Of a stretch of 64,000 nucleotides of DNA, positions 26,513-34,701 are shown in pieces. Within the stretch, counting starts at the first letter, position 1; each line of letters opens with the position of its first letter. The position numbers were made by a program, and so were the translations under genes. The notes below the pieces were generated by a model. The model had not been told where the DNA came from and did no database searches. It saw only the letters and a program-made list of their open reading frames with translations. Source of the stretch: Acidimicrobiia bacterium (GTDB lineage: Bacteria; Actinomycetota; Acidimicrobiia; Spongiisociales; Spongiisociaceae); NCBI GenBank assembly GCA_022827785.1, contig JAJEIM010000023.1, forward strand, positions 95,308-159,307, in the 5' to 3' direction.

Positions 26513-27634
26513 CTACCCCAGGCCGGGCAATCCCAGCGAGCCGGCGTCCGGCATGGGCGGAGTGTCGAAGTGCGACGACCCGAACACCTCCGGCTTCTTG
26601 CGGCCCACCCGGGTGTAGTACTCCTCGGGCGTCTGGGTGGGGTCCTTGAACATCTCCCACTGGCACTTCTGGCGCACATCGGGGTCGGGATCGGTGTCCG
26701 GGTAGATGGGCGGATCCACGGTGCGCACCGGGTAGCCGAAGCGGTCGATCGGCATCTCCTCCATCAGGATGATGCAGTGCGCGCAGTAGAGGCAGACCCC
26801 TTTCTGGAAGTGGTTCCAGGAGGCCTCCTCCTGGCTGACCCCCCAGTTGTAAGGGGGTTCCATCCGGGCGGGGGTCCCCTCGATCCAGTCTCCCCGGATC
26901 GTGCGACCACCCGATGCGCACGGGTCGAACCGCAGGATGAAGCGGTCGTCGGTCTCGACCAACTCGAAATCGCCGGTACGCTCCGGGCCGACCAGGTGGC
27001 CCCGCATGGACTCGCACGCCACGTTCATCAGCGTCTCGAGGCCTTCGTCCCACGGATGCTTGTCGATATCGAACTTCTCGTAGCGCCAGGCGAAAAGGGG
27101 CTCCAGCACGACCTTGTACATGTCCACGATGCCCTGCCCGCCGAAGCGCTCCTGGATCTCCGACATGAGGCCGTAGGTGTGGTCGACGTCCCGGTCGTGG
27201 GTCTGCCGCCACGTCTCCTTCATGGCGTCGAGGGCGGCGAGGGCTTGATCGGGCTCGGCCCGGAAGAGGTGGGAGAGGAGCTTTCTCTGCTCCTGCTTGA
27301 AGCGGTCCCAATGGCGGTGCGGCTTCCAGGGAGAGCCGTCGGGAAGGGCGATCTTGGCGACGATGCCGGCGTTGACCTCGGCCACATCTTCGGGAGACAC
27401 GCCGTTGTTCTGGAGGAAGTTGCTCAGGTCGTTGATCCACTGGCGGTAGAGGAAGAAGCAGACACTGGCCTCGTCGACGAAGTAGTCCGCCAGTGCTGCG
27501 GCATCGTCCCACCGTTCCTCGGCCGCAGCCTCGCGGATCTTCCGGTAGGTGGAGATCTTCTGGTCTTCCCAGCTGCCGAGGCGGATCCGTCTACCGAGCA
27601 CCTCTGAGAACTCGATACGCGTCTCGGTTGTCAT
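26513..27634 (-). CDS. Conserved protein of unknown function with CxxC cluster
   Basis: A 373-residue protein, first in the catabolic operon, with the excellent ribosome site AAGGAGGTAAGC before its ATG. I do not recognise the family. It is soluble and rich in aromatic and acidic residues, and it is mainly helical in the first 230 residues. A tight cysteine cluster CLYCAHC (about residues 275-281) and several histidines suggest a bound metal or Fe-S centre. The end is proline-rich. The downstream dehydrogenase, lactonase-like and SDR genes suggest a catabolic enzyme, perhaps for the first step. Confidence 0.8.
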   Translation of the reverse strand: MTTETRIEFSEVLGRRIRLGSWEDQKISTYRKIREAAAEERWDDAAALADYFVDEASVCFFLYRQWINDLSNFLQNNGVSPEDVAEVNAGIVAKIALPDGSPWKPHRHWDRFKQEQRKLLSHLFRAEPDQALAALDAMKETWRQTHDRDVDHTYGLMSEIQERFGGQGIVDMYKVVLEPLFAWRYEKFDIDKHPWDEGLETLMNVACESMRGHLVGPERTGDFELVETDDRFILRFDPCASGGRTIRGDWIEGTPARMEPPYNWGVSQEEASWNHFQKGVCLYCAHCIILMEEMPIDRFGYPVRTVDPPIYPDTDPDPDVRQKCQWEMFKDPTQTPEEYYTRVGRKKPEVFGSSHFDTPPMPDAGSLGLPGLG

Positions 27635-27820
27635 GCTTACCTCCTTGCGGTATCGGGTGGCGATCCGTCGCTGCCGGTGGCGTGGAATCGACGCTACCGG
27701 CAGTCTACGGCTGTGGCCAAGGCGCTGCAGACCTGGCGCATCCGCTCGCCGCATCTGGCGACGGTAGACCGCCGACCGCACCGGACCCTACGGCCACCAC
27801 ACGTGGCCACGCACGGGCTC

Positions 27821-28036
27821 TCATGCGGGACCGACCGCGCTGAGGAAATCGGCTAGGTTGCCCCGTTCGTCCCGGGTGTCGAGCGGTACGGCGGCGTAGA
27901 TTCCGTACGATCGGTCGATCTCGGCGGCGCGCAGATCTGTGGAGACAGCATCCGTTGCCCGGTCGGGCAGGGAGGCATCATCCAGATCCGCAAGCCCAGA
28001 CCCTTCGAGGTTCAATGGTCGACCGTGTTTACTCAT
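27821..28036 (-). CDS. Possible small acidic protein
   Basis: An open frame of 71 codons in the 493-base gap between the divergent genes. It begins MSKHGRPLNLEGSG and ends RGNLADFLSAVGPA. Composition (Asp-rich, balanced) is more protein-like than the usual shadow frames, and codons look native. There is no ribosome site, no -10 box at the right distance and no recognised family. It could be a remnant of an antitoxin-like gene. The rest of the gap (27635-27820 and 28037-28097) holds nothing I can identify. Confidence 0.3.
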   Translation of the reverse strand: MSKHGRPLNLEGSGLADLDDASLPDRATDAVSTDLRAAEIDRSYGIYAAVPLDTRDERGNLADFLSAVGPA

Positions 28037-28110
28037 AACAAACGACAGTCCGTCAGTCGGTGGCGTGGTATTGCCCCGCCGGTGGCCTTCCGCACCCTAC
28101 CCTGAGCGTC

Positions 28111-28131
28111 ATGGGGCAGAGGACACGATGA
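28111..28131 (+). CDS. Possible leader peptide MGQRTR
   Basis: A seven-codon frame starts seven bases after TACCCT (28098-28103) and ends in a TGA that overlaps the ATG of the isomerase-like gene (ATGA). If transcription starts at the -10 box, ribosomes would enter here and couple into the main gene. Its own sequence also contains the AGAGG used as ribosome site for that gene. Confidence 0.3.
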   Translation: MGQRTR

Positions 28132-29543
28132 GGGCCAGGGTCTCGGGTGCGGTGATGCTCCCGTACTGGGGGTTCTGGGAGCCCAGTGCCGGGGGCGCCG
28201 CCTTCCGGTCCGACCGGCGGGACCTGCTTGACGAAGTGGTCGAGCGGCTGGCCGGGGCGGGCGTCGATGTGGTGTGGTCGGGCATGGTCGATTCACCGGA
28301 GGCCGGGGTAGCCGCCGCGGAGGCGATCAGGACGGCAGGCGCGGAGGTGCTGGTGGTGGCGCAGTCGATGGCGGTTCCTCCCACCTACACGATGGCCGCG
28401 CTCGACCGGATGGACGACCTGCCGGTAGTGGTGTGGGCGGTCCAGCGGTCCCGGACTCTCCGGACCGGCTTCGACCAGTCGGACATCACCACGATGGGCG
28501 CAACGGTGGGCATGCCCATGCTGACCAACCTGCTGGTCCGGTCGGGAAGGCCGTTCGAGCTGGTGGTGGGCGGGATCGGTGACGGGCCGGTCGTAGAGAA
28601 GCTGGCGGGAACGGTCGGCGCGGCTGCCGTGGCCGGCTCGCTGGCATCGGCGCGTATCGCCCGGGTGGGTCGGCCGATCGACGGATATGCCTGCGTCGAT
28701 GTCGATGATGAGGTCCTGAGGGCCGCCACCGGGATCGAGCTGATCTCGGTCGACCCGGCCGAGATCCGGACCCTCTACCAACGCGTGTCCGATGTGGCGG
28801 GACTCGAGGCCGAGGTGGCCGGCCGGTACGAGGACGCAACGGAAGACCCGGAGGGCACGACGCGTTCCCTGCGCCTGGCTGCGGCGATCGAGGAACTGGA
28901 TCGGGTGTGCAGCTTCGACGCCGGTGCGATGAACTGCCATGTCGCGGAGATCAGGTTCGGTGAGGAGCCGGGGGTCACCCCCTGCTTCGGTCTCGGCCGG
29001 GAGACGACGCGAGGCGTGCCGTGGACCTGCGCCGGAGACGTGCTCACCGCGGTGGCCATGCTGGTTGCCAAGCGGCTAGGTGGAGCGGCGCTCTACCACG
29101 AGATCGAGGCGATCGACTTCGATTCCGGCGAGGTGGCCATTGCCAACTCCGGGGAGCACGATCTCGACTGGTGCGGCGGTGGCGCCCGGCCCCGGTTGCA
29201 GCCCAATCCGTGGTACCGGTCGGACCGGATCACGGGCCTCAGCGCCTGGTTCGAGTTGCCACCCGGCCCGGCAACGCTGGTGGGGTTCACCCCACATCAC
29301 GGCGAGCCGAGCGGTTTCCGGCTGATCGCAGCCGAGGGTGAGATCACCTCCAGGTCGTTTCCGGACAGTCCCACGGTGGGGGGCGCCTTCCGGTTCGCAG
29401 GCGGGAAGCCGGTTGGCGAGGCATGGCGCCGGTGGGCCCTGACCGGCGCCAACCATCACAGCGCGCTCGCTCCGGGGTCCCTGGCTGCCGGAGTGGGTGT
29501 CGTGGCCCGCTACCTCAAGGTCGGCTTCGTCCAAGTTCCCTAG
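28128..29543 (+). CDS. L-fucose/L-arabinose isomerase-like protein, paralogue 1
   Basis: A 471-residue protein of the FucI/AraA-like fold. It shows the N-terminal Rossmann-like region (VDVVWSGMVDSPEAGVAAAEAI), a middle domain and the C-terminal domain with GAMNCHVAEIRFGEE and CAGDVLTAVAMLVAKRLGG, which correspond to the metal-binding region of the family. The same signatures and the same length occur at 33084-34499. The family includes true isomerases and proteins of unknown role, so the sugar is undefined. ATG 28128 follows AGAGG by five bases and overlaps a possible leader peptide stop. Confidence 0.82.
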   Translation: MRARVSGAVMLPYWGFWEPSAGGAAFRSDRRDLLDEVVERLAGAGVDVVWSGMVDSPEAGVAAAEAIRTAGAEVLVVAQSMAVPPTYTMAALDRMDDLPVVVWAVQRSRTLRTGFDQSDITTMGATVGMPMLTNLLVRSGRPFELVVGGIGDGPVVEKLAGTVGAAAVAGSLASARIARVGRPIDGYACVDVDDEVLRAATGIELISVDPAEIRTLYQRVSDVAGLEAEVAGRYEDATEDPEGTTRSLRLAAAIEELDRVCSFDAGAMNCHVAEIRFGEEPGVTPCFGLGRETTRGVPWTCAGDVLTAVAMLVAKRLGGAALYHEIEAIDFDSGEVAIANSGEHDLDWCGGGARPRLQPNPWYRSDRITGLSAWFELPPGPATLVGFTPHHGEPSGFRLIAAEGEITSRSFPDSPTVGGAFRFAGGKPVGEAWRRWALTGANHHSALAPGSLAAGVGVVARYLKVGFVQVP

Positions 29544-29636
29544 CTCGGTTCTTCAAGCCTGGTGGGGGCCACTCTCGATACGAGAACTCAGGTCCTGGAG
29601 CGCTCAAGAACGAGGAGAACGCGAAGAGCGGCGCGG

Positions 29637-31313
29637 TCAGACGCTGGTGTCCCGCCTGCGGAACAGGACCAGAGCCACCCATGCCATGGCTACCGTCCCG
29701 GCCAGCAACAGGAAATAGGACGGCTCGAACCCTTTGGCGAGAGGCGGGTCGTCTCCGAAGTACCAGTAGAAGGGCGAGACGAACCGGATCGGCCGGAGGT
29801 CGTCCGCCAGGGCGCCCAGGCCGTTCATCAGGAAGGTCGCGAGGGCCGTAATGCCGGCGATCCGGACGACGGGCAGGGACGTGCCCTTCGCGGCCCATAG
29901 CAGCAGCGCCAATCCGGCGAAGAACAGGCCGAGCAGGTAGAGCCCGGCGCTCGCCGCCAGGATCGGCCCCAACCCGAGTTCGGTCTCCCACCGGCGGTCA
30001 GCCACCAGGGCGACGACAGTGGGAATCAGCACCACCACCCCGGCCGAGAGGGCGACCGCCGCCAGCTTGGAGGCGACGATCCGGCTCCGGGAGGCCGGCT
30101 GAGCCAGCACCAGGTCGAGCACGCCGGAGGCTTCCTGGCGGACCAGAGCCATCGACACGCCCCGAACGCAGAAGAAGATCACCACGATCGGGCCGATGGA
30201 CTGGTAGCTACGGGAGGAGATGAACCCGGCCGGGGTGACGATCGCCTCGGGGTTGGTCAGGCCGAACATGACGAACACTTCCCTGGGCATGGAGGTGACC
30301 AGCGCGGCCAGCGCGTCGGCATCCTGTGCAAGGGCCGGCCACGCCGAGAACATGGCCAGGGACAGCAGGCCGAGTCCCCCGCCCCACGCCCATACCGACC
30401 GGCGGCGATCCCAGATGACCTTGCGGAACGAGTCGGTGAGCAGCCAGGCCGAACGGGGTTGCCGGACCCGGGACCGCGCTCGCCGCCGGATCTTGATGTC
30501 GGGCAGGGCGGCCCGCTCCGTGGCGATGTCCCTCCGGTCGAACAACAGCACGGCAGCAGCCAGCAGAACGACGGTGGTCACCAGCAGCCACAGGTGACCG
30601 GCGCCGAATCCTGCGATCAGCGGGTTGGGCTCCCGGTACCAGGTGAACGGGCTTGCGGCTCCCGCTCCCTCCAGCCAGGGCAGCAGGCCCGAGAAGCTGG
30701 TGACGAACCAGGCCAGGAGTGCCACGAACCCGGCTATCCCGCCTGCGGTGGCCGACCGGCCCGTGAAAGCCCCTACCAGCAGGGCTACCGCGCCGAAGGA
30801 CATCCCCAGCAGCCAGAGCGAGAGGCCGGCCGCCACCACGCCCACCACGGGCAGGTCCAGGCTGAAGATCGGGTTCGCGGCCAGGAGCGTCGCGGTGATC
30901 ACTGCCACCATCAGCAGCGCCGCCACCGCCACGCCTCCAGCCTTCTCGAGGAAGACCCTGCGCCGGGAGACCGGATTGGACAGCACCATGTCCATCAGGC
31001 CTTCCCGCTCCTCGGTGGCGGTCTCGGCGACCATCGCGCTGATCACGAATATGAGGATCAGGAGCGGGGCGAACAGCGCGAAGAACTCGGCTGACAGGAA
31101 CCCCGCCGCGGTCAGGAAGGTGGCCAGGTCGGTCCCGAAGGCGGCCAGCATCTCCGGCGGGACGCGCTCCATGATGTCGTTGAAGCCCTCGTTCTCCCGC
31201 AGGATCGGGAACAGCGCTCCGAGCCAGAGGACCAGGGCCACCAGGCCGAGGCTGTTGCCGATCAGGGCCCGGCGCCGGTCGCGGAGGCTCTTGACCAGGA
31301 TGGCGGTGGTCAA
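29637..31313 (-). CDS. ABC-2 type exporter permease
   Basis: A 558-residue integral membrane protein with about twelve hydrophobic segments, organised as two ABC-2 halves of six. Each half has a family-typical conserved region (ATEEREGLMDMVLSNPVSRRRVFLEKAGG and RQEASGVLDLVLAQPASRSRIVASKL, quoted by start: ATEEREGLMD, RQEASGVLDL). It pairs with the ATPase encoded upstream and starts at TTG in the ATPase stop (TTGA). Such pairs export antibiotics, polyketides or lipids. The substrate here is unknown. The 93-base gap at its 3' end contains the hairpin TCTCG-ATA-CGAGA. Confidence 0.9.
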   Translation of the reverse strand: MTTAILVKSLRDRRRALIGNSLGLVALVLWLGALFPILRENEGFNDIMERVPPEMLAAFGTDLATFLTAAGFLSAEFFALFAPLLILIFVISAMVAETATEEREGLMDMVLSNPVSRRRVFLEKAGGVAVAALLMVAVITATLLAANPIFSLDLPVVGVVAAGLSLWLLGMSFGAVALLVGAFTGRSATAGGIAGFVALLAWFVTSFSGLLPWLEGAGAASPFTWYREPNPLIAGFGAGHLWLLVTTVVLLAAAVLLFDRRDIATERAALPDIKIRRRARSRVRQPRSAWLLTDSFRKVIWDRRRSVWAWGGGLGLLSLAMFSAWPALAQDADALAALVTSMPREVFVMFGLTNPEAIVTPAGFISSRSYQSIGPIVVIFFCVRGVSMALVRQEASGVLDLVLAQPASRSRIVASKLAAVALSAGVVVLIPTVVALVADRRWETELGLGPILAASAGLYLLGLFFAGLALLLWAAKGTSLPVVRIAGITALATFLMNGLGALADDLRPIRFVSPFYWYFGDDPPLAKGFEPSYFLLLAGTVAMAWVALVLFRRRDTSV

Positions 31314-32236
31314 TGCGCTCGGCCTCCCGGTCCGGATCCGGGATCCCCTGTCCCGTAGTAGGAGAGGAAGACGTCGTCGAGGTCGGCTTCTTCGGTGTGG
31401 ACGGCTATCGCTCCGGCGTCCGCGGCCGCCCGGATCACCGCGTCCTGCTGGCCGGAAACGCTCAGGCGCAACAGCCTGCCGCCGTCGTGGGCATCGACCG
31501 ACGTGACTCCACGGAGACCGGCGAAGCCGGCCGGGTCGGCCGGGCCGGCGAACTCGATCGACAGGTTGGACTGGATCCTGGTACGGAACCCGTCGAGGGT
31601 GTCCACTGCGATCAGATGACCCTGGCGGACGATGCCCACCCGGTCGGCGATGCGCTGTACCTCGGGCAGGTAATGCGAGGACAGGAATACGGTGCGGCCC
31701 TCGGCACGCACCTCGCCGAGGAGGGTCGCGAACTCCTGTTGCATGAGCGGATCGAGGCCGCCGGTCGGCTCGTCGAGGATCAACAGTTCCGGCTCGTGCA
31801 TGAACGCGTTGACCAGTCCCACCTTCTGGCGGTTGCCCTTCGAGTATTCCTTGATACGCCGGTTCAGGTCCAGTTCGAACCGCTCGGCGAGCCGGGTCGT
31901 GGTGGCGGCGGTGTCGATACCCCGGAGCCGGCTGAAGTAGAGGAGGAACTCCCGTCCGGTCATCGACGGATAGAGGGCCAGATCCCCCGGCAGGTACCCG
32001 ACGCGGCTCCGGATGGACACCGAGTCGGCCGTAATGTCCATGCCGAACACGGTTCCCGAGCCCCTGGTCGGCTGCAGGAAGTTGAGGAGGAGGCGGATGG
32101 TGGTGGTCTTGCCCGCGCCGTTGGGACCTATGAACCCGAAGACCTCGCCCACCTCGACGGCGAGGTCCAGGTCGACGATGCCGGCGGCCTCCCCGTAGTA
32201 CTTGGTGAGACCTAGGGTCTCGATGGCATCTGACAT
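31310..32236 (-). CDS. ABC-2 exporter ATP-binding protein
   Basis: A 308-residue ATPase of the DrrA/CcmA type. Walker A is GPNGAGKTT, the signature is YSKGNRQKVGLVNAF (a variant of LSGGQ, common in this branch), Walker B is LLILDEPTGGLD and the switch is SSHYL. A C-terminal extension of about 90 residues is usual in this group. The start at ATG 32236 gives MSDAIETLGLTKYYG. Residues encoded further upstream belong to the preceding gene. It couples to the permease by TTGA overlap. Confidence 0.92.
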   Translation of the reverse strand: MSDAIETLGLTKYYGEAAGIVDLDLAVEVGEVFGFIGPNGAGKTTTIRLLLNFLQPTRGSGTVFGMDITADSVSIRSRVGYLPGDLALYPSMTGREFLLYFSRLRGIDTAATTTRLAERFELDLNRRIKEYSKGNRQKVGLVNAFMHEPELLILDEPTGGLDPLMQQEFATLLGEVRAEGRTVFLSSHYLPEVQRIADRVGIVRQGHLIAVDTLDGFRTRIQSNLSIEFAGPADPAGFAGLRGVTSVDAHDGGRLLRLSVSGQQDAVIRAAADAGAIAVHTEEADLDDVFLSYYGTGDPGSGPGGRAH

Positions 32237-32240
32237 TCCG

Positions 32241-33005
32241 TTACCTACTTTCCCGGGATGAATTGGCGGCGATGAAGGCCAGCACCCGCTGCCAGGCGTC
32301 GATCGAGTCGCCGGTGTACTCCTCGTAGCGGCGGTCGAAGAACGAGTGCGGAGCGCCCGGGTACACCACGACCTCGTGGGGAACTCCGGCATCCGCCAGG
32401 GCTTCCTCGAGCGAGTTGACTTCTTCGAGCGGGATGCTGGGGTCGTCCCCGCCCATCAGGGCGAGTATCGGGCAGGCCATGCCGCCCACTCGGTCGATGG
32501 CCCCGGCGGTCTCCTCCGGGCGGCGGGCCCTGCCGTAGAAGCCGATGGCGCCGGAAAGCCGGAGGCCGTTGGCGGCCTGGTGCCAGGAAGCGGATCCGCC
32601 GAAGCAGAAACCCATGGTGAAGATCGTCCGGTCAGGATCGGATGCCCGGAGATGGGAGACGGCCGCGGCCACGTCGTCCCGGATCCCCGCGAACGTGGTG
32701 TCGTGGACATGGGGCCAGAAGTCCCAGTCGTTGGGTCGCTCGCCGAGGCCTGCGGTGCGGCCGAAGTAGTCGATGGCGACGGCATCGTGGCCGGCGTGGG
32801 CGAGCAGGAGGGCCAGTTGCTTGTAGAACCGGAACAGGCCACGCACGTCCGGCAGGACCACCACCGCGGCCTCCGAAGGCGTCGTACCGGTGGCCTCGAA
32901 TGCCGAGTAGCGGTTGCCGTCCCGAGCCGTCAGCACCAGGTCGCGACCCTGTGCTTCCCGATCGCCTCTGGGGATGGGAGGAGTGGAGTCCTGATCGAAA
33001 CACAC
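32241..33005 (-). CDS. Dienelactone hydrolase family protein
   Basis: A 254-residue alpha/beta hydrolase with the DLH signature: nucleophile Cys134 in MGFCFGGSAS, acid in LMGGDDPSIP, histidine in YPGAPHSFFDRR. DLHs open lactone rings in aromatic degradation, although many homologues have other ester substrates. It starts at GTG after GAGGAGGGGG and ends four bases before the ABC ATPase start, so it heads the exporter operon. This may mean that the exported or detoxified compound is a lactone or ester. Confidence 0.9.
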   Translation of the reverse strand: MCFDQDSTPPIPRGDREAQGRDLVLTARDGNRYSAFEATGTTPSEAAVVVLPDVRGLFRFYKQLALLLAHAGHDAVAIDYFGRTAGLGERPNDWDFWPHVHDTTFAGIRDDVAAAVSHLRASDPDRTIFTMGFCFGGSASWHQAANGLRLSGAIGFYGRARRPEETAGAIDRVGGMACPILALMGGDDPSIPLEEVNSLEEALADAGVPHEVVVYPGAPHSFFDRRYEEYTGDSIDAWQRVLAFIAANSSRESR

Positions 33006-33083
33006 GTCCCCCTCCTCAACCCTCTGGTTGGCCGGAAACAGTGTATATGGGGTTGCGGCGTAACGGCCTGACGGATGGTTCCG

Positions 33084-34499
33084 CTATACGGCGGTGTAGG
33101 TGATCCGCAGCATGCCGGCGGTCAGGCGCAGCACATCGCCCTGGTGGCCCGGCAGAACGGCGGCGTGGTGGGTGGCGCCCGCCTCGCACCATCGGGCGTA
33201 AGCCTCGGCCACGTCTCCCGAGTCGAATCGGAACATCCCGTTGGGCCCCTCCATGGCGTGGTGCTTCGAGTCGAGGATCTCGCCCTCGGCGCCCACCAGT
33301 ACCCATCCGTCGCTGTGATCGAGGGGACTGAGGCTGATCAGCGTGGCCGGCCCGGCCGGGAGCTCGAACGCCACCGCGGTCCCCGGTCCGTGATCCCCCA
33401 TGTAGTGGTCCTCGGGGAGCAGGGTCACAGAGGACGACTCAGCCCGGATCGTGAGATCGCCTTCTCCGCCGTTGGCTACCAGTATCCAGTTACCCGGGAA
33501 GTCGACCTGGTACAGCTCGCAGTAGAGGGCCGATCCCGCTAGACGCTTCCCCATGGCCAGGGCGATCGCGGTGGGTATGTCCCCCGTACAGGCGAATGGC
33601 AGCCCGGCTTCGGCGCACAAGGCGACTCCGAGGCAGGCGGTCACGCCCACTTCCGGGTTCCAGCGGAGAGCGTCGCCGTGGCAGTTGACCGCCCCGGCGC
33701 TCGCATCGTTCCGGCGGCACAGTTCCTTCATGGCCAGGGCGAGCCGGGCGGAGCGGGCCAGGACCTGATCGTCAACCCGGCCGGCCTCGAAACGGTCGCG
33801 CAGCTCGCCGACGAGAGCAGACACCTCGCCGTCGCCCACGGCCCCGAAGGCCGCAGCGATCCCCGGCGGGTCAACGTCTATGACCTCGACTCCCAGACCG
33901 ACCAACTGCTCACCGGTGACCTCCACGTCCATGTAACCCGCAATGGGTCTGCCGATCGTGAGCAGCCGGGACTTGGTGACCGAGGCGGCGGCATCCGCTG
34001 CTCTCAGGGTATCGCCGAGGACGGTGTCGAGATCATCGGCTAGAACCGAGGAGACCAGCGTGGTGAACTGCCGGCCCATCCTGACCAGCACGTTGGTGAA
34101 CATGACCAGACCGACCGTCAGGCTCCTGCGGGTGGCCTCCTCGGTGGCGTAGTCGTCCGGCACCTCGACGAGTTCTTGTGCCCCGACCGCCACCACCGGG
34201 ACCCGGGGGAGGTTCCGGATCGCTTCCCATCCGTAGCTGGGCGGGGCCGCCATGGTGGGTACGAAGACGATCACATCGAGATCGGCCCGGGCGAATATCA
34301 GGCCGGCCTCGCGTCCCGCCTCGTCGTTGTCGACCACGCCCGGGTAGACGACCGATCCGAACTGCTCGAGCCGAGCCCGCATGGCCTCGGCGAAGGCCGT
34401 GCGCTCCTGCCGGAACTCGGGAGGCATGGCCGCGTCGAACAGCCCGAAGTAGACGGCCAGAAGTCCGATCCGGAGCGGTGGATGGTTGGTTCCAGGCAT
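33084..34499 (-). CDS. L-fucose/L-arabinose isomerase-like protein, paralogue 2
   Basis: A 471-residue relative of the protein at 28128-29543. It shares the N-terminal LLAVYFGLFDAAMP region, the motif GAVNCHGDALRWNPEVGVTAC (in parts: GAVNCHG, GVTACLGVAL), CTGDIPTAIALAMGKRLAGSALY and a C-terminal THHAAVLPG (paralogue 1 has NHHSALAPG). The conserved Cys-His and His-His pairs suggest a metal site. The start is ATG 34499, six bases after GAGGACGGG. The upstream reading frame is a shadow. It probably acts on a sugar or sugar acid. The 5' region holds a 15-bp-arm hairpin. Confidence 0.82.
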   Translation of the reverse strand: MPGTNHPPLRIGLLAVYFGLFDAAMPPEFRQERTAFAEAMRARLEQFGSVVYPGVVDNDEAGREAGLIFARADLDVIVFVPTMAAPPSYGWEAIRNLPRVPVVAVGAQELVEVPDDYATEEATRRSLTVGLVMFTNVLVRMGRQFTTLVSSVLADDLDTVLGDTLRAADAAASVTKSRLLTIGRPIAGYMDVEVTGEQLVGLGVEVIDVDPPGIAAAFGAVGDGEVSALVGELRDRFEAGRVDDQVLARSARLALAMKELCRRNDASAGAVNCHGDALRWNPEVGVTACLGVALCAEAGLPFACTGDIPTAIALAMGKRLAGSALYCELYQVDFPGNWILVANGGEGDLTIRAESSSVTLLPEDHYMGDHGPGTAVAFELPAGPATLISLSPLDHSDGWVLVGAEGEILDSKHHAMEGPNGMFRFDSGDVAEAYARWCEAGATHHAAVLPGHQGDVLRLTAGMLRITYTAV

Positions 34500-34531
34500 A
34501 CCCGTCCTCGCGTGGCTGCACCCGATTCTGA

Positions 34532-34566
34532 CACACCGGCCGGCGCTTCCGGCGCCGGCCGGTGTG
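34532..34566. repeat. 15-bp perfect hairpin between divergent genes
   Basis: CACACCGGCCGGCGC (34532-34546) and its exact reverse complement (34552-34566) are separated by TTCCG. It lies 33 bases upstream of the isomerase-like gene on one side and 90 bases upstream of a leader frame on the other, so it sits in one or both 5' regions and not at a gene end. There is no T-tract. A role as an operator or mRNA leader structure is more likely than termination. Confidence 0.55.
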
Positions 34567-34656
34567 GTGCCCGTGATAAGGTATCCGGAGTCGGACTCCA
34601 AGCGCTGAGTTGCACCGCGGCCCGGTATCGCGAGGACCGGAACCAGGGGAGGAGTC

Positions 34657-34692
34657 ATGACCCCACTTCCATCCGTTGGATCTCCCGGATAG
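34657..34692 (+). CDS. Possible 11-residue leader peptide
   Basis: ATG 34657 follows the near-perfect ribosome site GGGGAGGAG by two bases and opens an 11-codon frame (MTPLPSVGSPG) ending nine bases before the SLC13 permease ATG. The permease itself has only a weak AGG nearby. The strong site therefore serves the leader, and the permease may depend on re-initiation. Confidence 0.35.
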   Translation: MTPLPSVGSPG

Positions 34693-34701
34693 GTACCGGA
34701 T

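Noticed and set aside
25483..26679. The alcohol dehydrogenase read from an upstream GTG/ATG with 57 extra residues
   Set aside because: The extra N-terminus is Arg/Ser/Pro-rich and overlaps the preceding gene. The family begins at the TTG-encoded LRAAVLTGYG.
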